16,223 nucleotides of DNA from Pigoraptor vietnamica (lineage: Eukaryota; Opisthokonta; Filasterea): contig CALSCQ010002884.1 in NCBI GenBank assembly GCA_943704525.1, positions 1 to 16,223 of the forward strand. The letters run 5' to 3'. The translations under genes were made by a program, and so were the position numbers. The notes beneath the pieces are model-generated. The model ran no database searches. It was not told where the DNA came from and worked only from the letters and a program-made list of their open reading frames with translations. Below, one piece after another: positions 1-8,268 of the stretch (the stretch's first letter is position 1; each line of letters starts with the position of its first letter).

Positions 1-114
<114 letters not shown>

Positions 115-183
115 ATTCGGTGGTGGTATGCAGGTCATCGTGCGCGTGTGTTGGGGGAGAGTTGACACCCGCCCTTTTGGCAG

Positions 184-3100
184 AGAGGGCATCATCCTCA
201 ACGTGAACATGGCTGCGTGCAAGCTGTTGGGGTATCGCCGCAAGGACCTCCTCGGAAAAAACGTCGGCCTGCTCATGCCACGTGTGATCGCCGTGCACCA
301 CAACCGGCTCATTTCTGAGTGAGTCGTAGTTGTGTGGGACGCGTGTGCGTGTGCGTATGTCTGTATCTGTGTCTGTGTCTGCGTGTGTGTTGTTCCTATA
401 AGCCGTATTCACACGTATGCGCACACTTTAGCTCCATCGCGGGGAGTGGAAATGGCCGCATGCTCGACCGACAGCGCAACGTCGTCGCCCTTCAGTCGAA
501 CGGCTATGTTGTGCCGATCGCTATTCTCATACGGCAGGTGTGTTGTGTGTGTGTGTGTGTGTGTGTATGTGTGTGTGTGTGCGTGTGCCCTGTCCAGACA
601 CGTTCCTCTCACACCCTGCCCTCACACGCGCACACACAGAGCTTGGACCTCGAGGGCAACCCGTGCTTCTTCGGCATGATGCGCCCGATCATATCGGACG
701 ACCATTACATTGTCGTCGATCCCAACGGCCACGTCGTCTCCTTCACGCCGAACTGTTCCGCGTTGCTCGGCATCACGTTCGAGGACGTGTCTCGCGACAC
801 CATCCCCATCGGTCGCTGGTTCCCGAACTTTGCCGACGTCGCCGCTGCGTGCGAAGCGCGCGCGAAGCAGGGTCGTCGTCACCTGTTCCGAGCCGACTTT
901 CCTTCTCAGAGCGGAGAGAGCACGGCCACATACGACGTCGACATGGCGATTGACAGGCTGCAGGGATACGGCGACGATTACGTCGACGTTGTGCGCTTCA
1001 CTGCGGTCGCCGCACGCGACGACGACAAGGCACGAGCGACAGCACCGCAGCCCGCGGAGTTGTCTCGAGACAGGCTCGGAAATGACGAGGGCGCAACGCG
1101 TGGCGAAGTGCGCTCGAGCGCACTGTACCCGCCCGTGCGTGCGGAAGTGGAGGAGTGCCCCGCGCCGCTGTCGCCGCGCTATGCGACCGATTATGACAGC
1201 GCGTCGATGGGCGGGGACTCTGCGCCGCCTCCGCTTCTCCACGCGAGCGACAAGAAGGAGGCGAGCGATGGGGAGGGCATGCGGTCCCGATCGCGCCGTG
1301 CCGTTCAGTTCCAGGAGGAGAATTCCGCGTCGGCTCTTGCGCAGTACATGGACCCGGGGCTTGTGTCGCGTGAGAGCACGATGACGATGCTGCATGTGGC
1401 TGACGACGAGTCGGTGAGCGTCCCTTTGGTTCGCAGTGTCTCTCTATTTTTCTAATTAGCTGTGTTTGTTGGGCCCACTGAGGCTAAACTACTGTCGAAC
1501 ACGGTCTGCTGTTTTTGGATATCCACTGGTGCTCCCGTGTGTGTGCGCGCGCGCGTGTTGTGTGTGCCAGCGTGTCCTAACCTCCTTGATCCGTCTTTCA
1601 TGACCGCGTGCCCATGTGCAGGCCTCACACCCGAACGCCGTCGACGATGGCTCTCGCAGTCACGTGCTGGCTTTCCCCGCACAGCGCGCCAGCGATTCCG
1701 TGTCGGTGGACGCCGTGAACTTGGAGCTTGTCGAGACGACCCTTCGCGACGACAGCAAGGAGGTCGCTGGGGACAACGGGCACACGTCGCACAGGCGATC
1801 GATTGCAGGTAGCATCGCAGACTCGTCCGTGAGCACGACAAATGAGTCGCGAATGCGCGCCATGATCGAAAAGAAGAACGCGAAGAGTGCGCCAGAGTCC
1901 GTGCGTCTGCGTGTGGGCACGCTTTTTGCAGCGCTTGTTGTGATCGCGCTGGCCATCGCAACCATTATCGTCCTCGGATCGACGGCGCGCAAGTACGAGG
2001 ACGCACTCAACTGCGTCGTGCAGGGAGGGACGCGGCGGCTGCAGGCCGTCACGGTGGCAAGGAACACGCGCACGCTCATTCTCACCGCAGCAAACGTGAG
2101 GGTTGATGTCGGGTTGATGTCGCGTATATGTGTGTGAGAGAGAGTGACGTGTACGGGCGTGTTGTCGTGTTCGTGTGTAGTGTTTAGTGTGCATGTGAGT
2201 TTGTGTGGGTGCATGCCCGAGTCCGCGTTTGAGTCACGCGCGTGTATGCGCGCGACGGACGGGCGACGCTTGCAGGCGTGCCACTTCCACATCATCTCAA
2301 CGCTTCTTTCTCTGCTCGCAGCTGTCGTCGCCTGTGAACACAACCGAAATCCGAATGTCGCTGCTCGACAGCGCACTCGCCCTGCAGACCCAACAAGACC
2401 GCCTCTACAACGGCGGCACGTGCATCAGCCCCTCCCTCGAGAACTTCTACCGCTTAAAGAGCGTGCGGATGGTGGGAGAGGCGGCAAACGAGACGCTGAA
2501 CCTTGTCGAGGCTGTCCAGATGTACTGCGCCATGGCTCGCAAGATCGGCGCGCGTCCCCTCTCGTCGATTCTCCCCACAGACGCCGACGTGCAATACATC
2601 TTGCGTAATGGTCCGACGACGCTGCTCGACGCCGTGGAAGCGTCGTCTGTTCTCTACCAAGCGCTGGTGTCGGACTACGCGTCTTCGATTACGGTCGACG
2701 CCCTGTGCCTCACGTTGGTCCCGCTCGGCGTCGTGTTACTCATCGTGTGCGCCGTTGTCTGTCCGACGCTGGTGCAAGTGCAGCAGCGCAAAGACGAGCT
2801 CATGTCCATATTCCTATCGTTGCCGCGGTCGGCGCTTCGCACGCTGCTCGAGCGGGACAACGCGCGTCTCAGCGCGCTCTCGGAAGACTTCGGCATGTCG
2901 ACCTGCGATGTCGCCGAGGGCTTCGACGACGGGGACTGGGACGCGCTCCAGAGCAACAGCGCGAAGAACGTGGACGAGACGGAGCGGCAGGGGCCGCGGC
3001 GCGAACGGAGGGGCAGTGTTCAGGCGCGGGATGGATCCCGTTTTGCTCACGCGGGCTGCACCAAGTCGGCGGCGCGCGGGTTGTGGGCGCAGCGTCACGT

Positions 3101-3932
3101 GCTCGGCCGTGTGTGTCTCATGGTGGTCGTGTGCCTCGCGTATTACGCGGCGGTGCTCGCACTGCAGCACAACCTTGCGAACGGAACGGCGTCGGAGGGC
3201 GCGCAAGTCAACTACGCCGACCGCAGACTGCACCTCGTCCGCCTTGCATTCATGTACGCGCGGGACGCCGCCGTCAGCAACGACACGTCCGAAGTGTCCG
3301 CGCTCGTGCAGGGGATCGAACGCGTAACCTCATCGCTTGTGGAGATTTCGGACGGCCTCCTCTACGGCAACGCCGCGATGGGCCTCCCGGAATCCGCCCG
3401 CAGCACGGGCATATACCGCCTGGCGTACGGCGACGCCTGCCTGTCTTCGTACGTGAACGCCCCCTTCCCCTGGTGGCCCTCGTGTCCTGACGCGGCGGGC
3501 GGCATTCTCACGAGCGGAATCGAACCCGCGGTTCGCGAGTTTGTGACAAACGCGCGCGGCGCCGTTGCCGGTTTTGCCGCCGTCCCGCGGCCGCTTTCCT
3601 TTTCGGACGCCCTCCACGCGATCGTGACGGACGCGCGACTCGCCATGCTGCGCGAACTGGACTGGGCGTACTTAGTGGAGCCCATGGACCTCGTCACGCA
3701 CTCGTACGCGTCCACTGCGACCGAGCGCACGGACGACCTGCAGCACGGCATACTCATCGCGTCTGTCGTTGCGATTGTGCTTGTGGCGCTCGTGTGGCTG
3801 GTGGGGGTGCGGCCCGCAATTGCCGGCGTGGACGACGAGATTGCGACGACCCGCTCCATTCTGTTGATGGTGCCTTTCGACGAGGTGCCCGACATGCGCG
3901 GCGCGGCGGTCGCGTTTGTGCGGCGATGGTGA
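184..3932 (+). CDS. TmcB-like tandem-PAS multi-pass membrane protein (5' partial, five exons)
   Basis: Exons by splice signal and phase: 184-318, 432-537, 640-1413, 1622-2095, 2322-3932 (TGA). Donors are GTGAGT, GTGTGT, GTGAGC and GTGAGG. The joins give about 1032 residues with no stop; the N-terminus is outside the window. Residues 2-80 form a PAS domain: NVNMAACKLLGY, then GKNVGLLMP, then NGYVVPIAI across the first junction. A second PAS-like domain starts near residue 95 (IVVDPNGHVVSFTPNCSALLG). A low-complexity acidic/Ser-rich linker follows. Predicted membrane segments lie near residues 439-456, 622-644, 756-777 and 972-992. The loops 457-621 and 778-971 carry N-x-T sequons (NTT, NET, NGT, NDT), which fits a luminal or outside position. 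After TM2 and again after TM4 comes a basic/hydrophobic stretch (FLSLPRSALRTL; ILLMVPFDEVPDM). This order is known from TmcB-like proteins of free-living protists. The ligand is not visible, and a sensing role is inferred. The stop overlaps a GTGAGA donor-like site, so the C-terminus may be longer. Confidence 0.8.
331..392 (+). repeat. GT-rich low-complexity tract in PAS-gene intron 319-431
   Basis: Irregular GT/CT-rich sequence fills most of the 113-nt intron between the two halves of the first PAS domain. The intron starts GTGAGT at 319 and ends tttag at 431. It is a phase 2 intron, splitting an Asp codon (GA plus C). Confidence 0.75.
538..589 (+). repeat. Interrupted (GT)n tract in PAS-gene intron 538-639
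   Basis: This 102-nt phase 0 intron begins GTGTGT directly after a CAG codon and ends cacacacag at 639. The GT run starts at the donor itself. The length is divisible by three and the intron has no in-frame stop, so a retained intron would add 34 residues, largely alternating Cys and Val. Intron status rests on the PAS alignment across the junction and on the repeat content. Confidence 0.75.
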
Positions 3933-4443
3933 GAGCGCAGCGAGCTCTCGGCGAGAAGTGAACCGCTAGTTGCATGAGCGCAAGCGCATCGGGACGCACG
4001 ACTGACTTCGCGACTGGGACGCCGTCCCGCTGCGGCCAAGGACTAGCCGGGCGCCGTGTTTTGTGCCGCTGGCACGACAAGGTCAAGCGCGACTGGTTCG
4101 CCGCGTGCGAGGCGCTGCAGGTGACTGTGGAATGGTGGACGTAGGTGACACGCGCGTTGTTGGACGAAACTAAGAAATAATTTCGAAGCTGCCTACCGAC
4201 GGCACAACTGCTGCTATTTCAAGAGCGTGCACTTAATGTGAATGATTGGTATGGTGCGACACTGAAGTCTCGTCGGGTGTCTCGTTATCAGTTCGTCGGA
4301 ACAGCACTCGCCATTGACAGTTAGTGCGTCAAGCCGTGAGATTCAAGAAGATAAGGTCTTCCCGCCATGTAATATCATTCAGTCACAAAAGAGCAACACG
4401 ACACGCGCCCTCAATTCCCGCCATATATTATATTATCACAGAC
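3933..4443. other. Convergent intergenic region
   Basis: This is the gap between the 3' ends of the PAS gene (plus) and the solenoid gene (minus). From about 4150 it becomes more AT-rich, as expected for 3' untranslated DNA. I see no exact AATAAA on either strand; aataat near 4177 is the nearest variant on the plus strand. A 56-codon ORF at 3974-4144 contains a protein-like stretch (RVLCRWHDKVKRDWFAACEA), but it is in a different frame from the last PAS exon and I found no splice path that joins it cleanly. Confidence 0.5.
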
Positions 4444-6624
4444 TCAGTCGCAAACGAACAACATTCGAAGTTCGTCCAGCGTGGCAGCGAAATCCGTATC
4501 CACGTCGAACGATGTGGCCAGGCTGAATGTCGCCCACAACAGGCATAGCATCGTGTACGCGTCCCCGAGGAGCGACGCGCGTTGCTCACCGTCCATGGCG
4601 CACAACGCAAGGATGGTCGCGGCAGCACATACGCTGCCGTGAGTGAACGAGAGCGACGACCGCTTCGTCTTCGCAGCAGCCAATAGCCCGCCTCTCGCGA
4701 CGACCTCAAGCAAGGAGCGCGCTACGCGGACATCTGACCCAACGGAGCCGTCGACGACAACCGTTGTCACTTGCAGGTCACCAGTCTCCCACCTTTCCTT
4801 CAGCTTTTCGTACTCGTTGGGAAAAGCCATCCGAGCCGTCCGCGAGAGCAGTGTTCCGCATGCGTGTAGCCCCTCGCACGCCGAGGATTTCGCGATCGCC
4901 GACACGAACAACTCAAGCATGTGCACAGTCGCCACAGCACATGGACGGCTGGGACGCACTCTCAACTCCATCGCTTCCGATTGTTCCGCCTCCAATGGCT
5001 TCAGTCCCACCGCCGCCGCCGCCACCAGGGCGAAGACGGTCGTGGGCGCCACAGCGTCGCGATCAGGCCGGCACTTTGCAAGAAGCAGCAGGGACGCCGC
5101 ACGCGCAATGTCATGGACGCACGACCGATGGTCGAAGTCCCACAACCGCTCCGTCCCAAGGCACGCGACACAGTTCTCCAGCGCCGTGTCGACGGCGTCC
5201 GTGCACCCTCCGTCCTCGCCGGAAGCAACGAGCTCGCAGAGGCTTTCCGCAAGTACGCGGAGGTGCTCGCATTCAAACTTCGCGTTTTCCCGGTCACACT
5301 GATTCTCGTGGGAGAGCGACGCCCTTACAACCGAGGAGAGAAACGCAAACCCACCGCCCGCACGGCCAATTGCAGTGGCACCTCCGTCCAGCGAAAGAAG
5401 CGCTAGCGCTCTATGCCACTCCGGATGAGGGCTGCGCGCGACGTACGTGGAGAGTCGAGTGAGAATGTCGCGTTGTACGTTGGACCGCCCACGGACGAAG
5501 TTATAGGCGAGCGCAGAAGCCGCTTCAAGATCGCAGTCGAAGCGGTGGCGATGCACGGTGCGCACAATAAGGTCTTCTCGGGTCTGGTCCTGACCCACGT
5601 AACTGCCAACGCTCTCTCGCGACCGGAAAGGGGACTCTCCGGCGAAAAGCAGCTCCAGCAATTCCGAAAAGGCGGTGTCAGTGGTGGCCCGCCGCGACAG
5701 TCGCCGCGCCACGTCAAGCAGCGCATCGGCCGACACGAGTGCAGGCGCTTGGGTGTCCGGGTCTTCGCACGCGTACTGCGCGAGTCTCCCCAGAGGGCCA
5801 ATCCACGAGTTGTCCGCAAGTTCGGAAGGGCTGTCCAGCCACGCGGCGGCGCGCTCCGGCAGCATGCCCAGCACATCGGCCTCCACGAGTGCATTCGCGC
5901 AACTGCGGTCAATGTCCGCCACAGCCACAAGGAGGTCCATTGGGAGTTGCACCGAAGGCACGCGACGGTCGATGGGACAGCGCTGCGCGAGTGTCACGGC
6001 AGTCGCTACCCACGAGGGATCCTGACGAATATTCGCAGAAACTTCAGGGAACACTGTGGCATAGTTCTTTGGTACCCACGAGGGAATATATCGATCGTCC
6101 ATGGTCGCCCTCTGCCGTCCGGCGAGACGTGGCATTGAAGCGCAGAATTCAAATGTTTGTGCCGTCGCCTCCAGGACGGCCACGTGATCCGGCCACGCGC
6201 GCGCAGCACGAACCGTCGCACGCGTCGAGGGGAAGGGCGTCGCGCACTTGTCGCGTACAATCATCCGCCGGTCGACAGTACTCACCGCCGCTTCGAACAG
6301 CAGTGAAAGCGCGGCCGCAACGCACGCCGGTGGCAAACCCTCTCTTCCGAGGCACGCGTGGGCAACAGCCACCCACGCTGGGTCGCACTGGTGCCCACTT
6401 TGCGGTCCTACAGCAACCTTCGGCGCAATCATTTTTGCCAGCGATCTCAGGCCGCACTGCACGACCACTTCGTCCATCAGAAATGACGCTGTGGCGGCGA
6501 GGACAGCTCTCGCGTAATTCTCGTCGCGGAAACGGTCGTCTTTCCAACCGATGGACCAACGACGGCCGGCGAGTGCGCCACATCCCTGCCGCTGCACGCG
6601 CACGTCGGCGGGCGCCTCCCGCAT
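4444..6624 (-). CDS. Armadillo/HEAT-like alpha-solenoid protein
   Basis: This is an uninterrupted ORF of 726 codons from the first ATG (6624) to TGA (4446-4444). It stays open upstream as far as a TAG at 6663-6661. The codons between that TAG and the ATG encode a hydrophobic helix (YGLLAAVANV), which reads as the first half of an ARM unit continuing into DVRVQRQGCGALAG, the usual ARM 'VQ..GC.AL' signature. The true start may therefore lie upstream. The rest is Ala/Leu-rich and predicted all-helical, with recurring helix pairs and no catalytic motif, signal peptide or membrane segment that I can see. Such solenoids bind proteins; the partner is unknown. The frame has no interruptions, unlike the broken F-box/LRR gene just upstream on the same strand and, in its final segment, in the same frame. 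It is either an independent gene or the intact 3' half of a former fusion. I do not recognise an ortholog. Confidence 0.65.
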   Translation of the reverse strand: MREAPADVRVQRQGCGALAGRRWSIGWKDDRFRDENYARAVLAATASFLMDEVVVQCGLRSLAKMIAPKVAVGPQSGHQCDPAWVAVAHACLGREGLPPACVAAALSLLFEAAVSTVDRRMIVRDKCATPFPSTRATVRAARAWPDHVAVLEATAQTFEFCASMPRLAGRQRATMDDRYIPSWVPKNYATVFPEVSANIRQDPSWVATAVTLAQRCPIDRRVPSVQLPMDLLVAVADIDRSCANALVEADVLGMLPERAAAWLDSPSELADNSWIGPLGRLAQYACEDPDTQAPALVSADALLDVARRLSRRATTDTAFSELLELLFAGESPFRSRESVGSYVGQDQTREDLIVRTVHRHRFDCDLEAASALAYNFVRGRSNVQRDILTRLSTYVARSPHPEWHRALALLSLDGGATAIGRAGGGFAFLSSVVRASLSHENQCDRENAKFECEHLRVLAESLCELVASGEDGGCTDAVDTALENCVACLGTERLWDFDHRSCVHDIARAASLLLLAKCRPDRDAVAPTTVFALVAAAAVGLKPLEAEQSEAMELRVRPSRPCAVATVHMLELFVSAIAKSSACEGLHACGTLLSRTARMAFPNEYEKLKERWETGDLQVTTVVVDGSVGSDVRVARSLLEVVARGGLLAAAKTKRSSLSFTHGSVCAAATILALCAMDGEQRASLLGDAYTMLCLLWATFSLATSFDVDTDFAATLDELRMLFVCD

Positions 6625-6660
6625 GACATTGGCAACGGCGGCGAGCAGTCCGTACACCGA

Positions 6661-7914
6661 CTAATTGCACCCACGCACTGTAACATGCCGCACGTTCGCC
6701 AGCGGCGCCAGCGACAGACGCTCTCCGTAGGACAGGCGGATTTCAATGACCACTTTGGACAGGCGACATGCCCACGAGAGATCAAAGTGAAACTCGCCTG
6801 AGCGCAGAACGAGTCGAACCGACGTCATAGTCGCCGCAAGGACATCGAGACCGTCCCGCGGCGCGTAATTATCGACGTTACTTGTCACTAAAATGCTATC
6901 GTATGAAAGCGGACCGTTGTAGGACAGCGACTTGAGCGAGAGACGCGCAAGGTCCACGCGCTCATAATCGAGAGTCCCACGAAACAAAATGAAAGAACGC
7001 TCTTCTGATGGCATCTGCCGTGCCCGTAGCACTCGCACCTCGAACAGCGTGAGCGAGTGAACGCGCGCACCCTCCGGCAGTGGCGGGATCACCACCGAGT
7101 TCAGCACCAGCGAGTGTGCGCGGCCTAAAACCAGCGCCGACACGTCCGTATAGTAGGTGCATTGCGTCTTTCGATCGTGACGGCGTGCACACCGGCGAGT
7201 GGGCTCACGTCGCGCACGCCCTCGCACTCCTCCAAGACGACTTCGCGGGCATGTGCCAGCGCATCGACTGTCAGCGCACGGCAGCAGCGAACCTCCGCTC
7301 GCTGAAGGAATGGAATGTATGGGAGTGCCGTCACGTGATTGCACTGCGACAACACGACCTTCCGAAGCGTCGCCGGCACTCTGCCCCAGGCAAGCAATGT
7401 CCGACACGCCGCAGCCCTCAAGCACGAGGGTGTTCACGGAGGCAAGCTGCGACACGCTCTCCAGAGACCGCGCCCCTTTTACATCGACACGATAGAATCC
7501 TGCGACGCATGCCAGTTCCCGCGCTGCGGCGGGAAAACGGAAAAGAGGCTTCCGGGCACCGCAGACGCGGCACTTCTCCTCGATCGCGAAACCTTCCGCC
7601 GCCGAAGCGAGTATTTAATTTTGCGCCTGTCACCCCAGTGGCAGAAATCCTCCACTACCACGCGAATGGGTAGCGGCGCAAGGGGACCAAAGAGGAGGGT
7701 GTTGCGCACGATCGCGCAGAAGTCGGCATCCAGGCCCATGGCACAATGCGCCGCTTGAGACTGACGGCGACGTCGTCCGGCCACAGAGACACTGACGGCC
7801 GTGTTGCGCAGCCCACGTGACACGCGCGAAAAAGAGGGAGTGGCGGTCGTCCCTGCAAAGAAATGCGCCAATGTCGCCGAGGGCGTCGACGGGGAGGTCG
7901 AGAAGGGACGCCAT
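6661..7914 (-). pseudogene. F-box / leucine-rich-repeat gene with multiple frameshifts
   Basis: The ATG at 7914 opens a good F-box: LLDLPVDALGDIGAFLCRDD, then, after a frame change, SRVSRGLRNTAV. Family-like sequence continues only by changing frame. F-box positions run in one frame to the A5 (T5 on the coding strand) run at 7829-7833. SLWPDDVAVSLKRRI appears in another frame near 7740-7795, and GLDADFCAIVRNTLLFGPLA in a third at about 7650-7735. Next come a CRVCGARKPLFRFP segment and an LRR unit (SVNTLVLEGCGVSDIACLG) at 7400-7600, LRR units (RKVVLSQCNHVTALP; REVVLEECEGVRDVSPLAG) in a different frame at 7160-7390, and the first frame again to TAG at 6661. Such short frame alternations cannot be introns like those of the neighbouring genes (102 nt or more). 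F-box proteins bring substrates, here through LRRs, to SCF ubiquitin ligases; this copy should not yield a full product. Assembly indels are the main alternative. Confidence 0.65.
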
Positions 7915-8021
7915 TCGCTCCACACACGCGCTGTGTGCGTGTGCGGCCTGCGTTGTTGATGAGCATACATGCAAGTCGTCGGGCTTTCATGGCCGTTCTC
8001 AAGCACGACGACCGGTCACTG

Positions 8022-8027
8022 TTTATT
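8022..8027 (-). promoter_or_regulatory. Candidate poly(A) signal AATAAA for the STAND gene
   Basis: The plus strand reads tttatt, i.e. AATAAA on the coding strand, downstream of the TGA at 8271-8269. Position and strand fit, but a six-base motif is weak evidence and the implied 3' UTR of about 240 nt is untested. Confidence 0.35.
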
Positions 8028-8101
8028 GAACCGCTTCCTATATTTTGGCCGCTTTTTCCAAAGAATTGCAAATCATCGAGTCGGAGAGTCAGGGCTATGT
8101 G

Positions 8102-8122
8102 GCATAGGGTTAGGCCCTATGC
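8102..8122. repeat. Perfect 8-bp inverted repeat (hairpin)
   Basis: GCATAGGG, a five-base spacer TTAGG, then CCCTATGC form a perfect stem-loop. It lies about 150 nt beyond the stop codon of the STAND gene, within its probable 3' UTR. There is no U-tract, so a bacterial-type terminator is not meant. Function is unknown. Confidence 0.6.
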
Positions 8123-8268
8123 ACAGTGGTGAGCAAAAAAGGTGGCGAACGATTTGCAGAGTGGTTATCCAGCTTCGATGACTGACGCCACCCGCTCCAC
8201 ATTCGCACACATACACGTGTATTCGTCAAGAGGTAATCGAACAACTCCTGTCGCCCCGAGCGGTCCTA

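Larger units (their letters stand above)
7915..8268. other. Intergenic region between the STAND gene 3' end and the F-box/LRR remnant
   Basis: Both flanking genes are on the minus strand, so this stretch should hold the 3' untranslated region of the STAND gene and the old promoter of the F-box gene. It contains a minus-strand AATAAA (8027-8022), about 240 nt past the STAND stop and a candidate poly(A) signal, and the hairpin at 8102-8122. I see no credible coding sequence in it. Confidence 0.55.

Noticed and set aside
622-1395. 257-residue ORF on the minus strand opposite the second PAS domain
   Set aside because: It is an Arg-rich shadow of GC-rich coding DNA. The plus-strand frame has PAS motifs and correct splice phases on both sides.
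6625-6657. GTG at 6657 as the start codon of the solenoid gene
   Set aside because: The rest of the window is eukaryotic, where GTG starts are very rare. The first ATG is at 6624, or else the coding sequence extends upstream past the TAG.
6661-7914. F-box/LRR frame changes explained by introns
   Set aside because: The open segments switch frame over distances too short for introns of 102 nt or more as seen in the neighbouring genes, and no consistent GT-AG pairs with pyrimidine-rich acceptors were found at the switches.
8102-8122. Telomere-type repeat (GGGTTAGG within the hairpin)
   Set aside because: There is only one TTAGG/GGGTTAGG unit and no tandem array, so it is not evidence of telomeric DNA.
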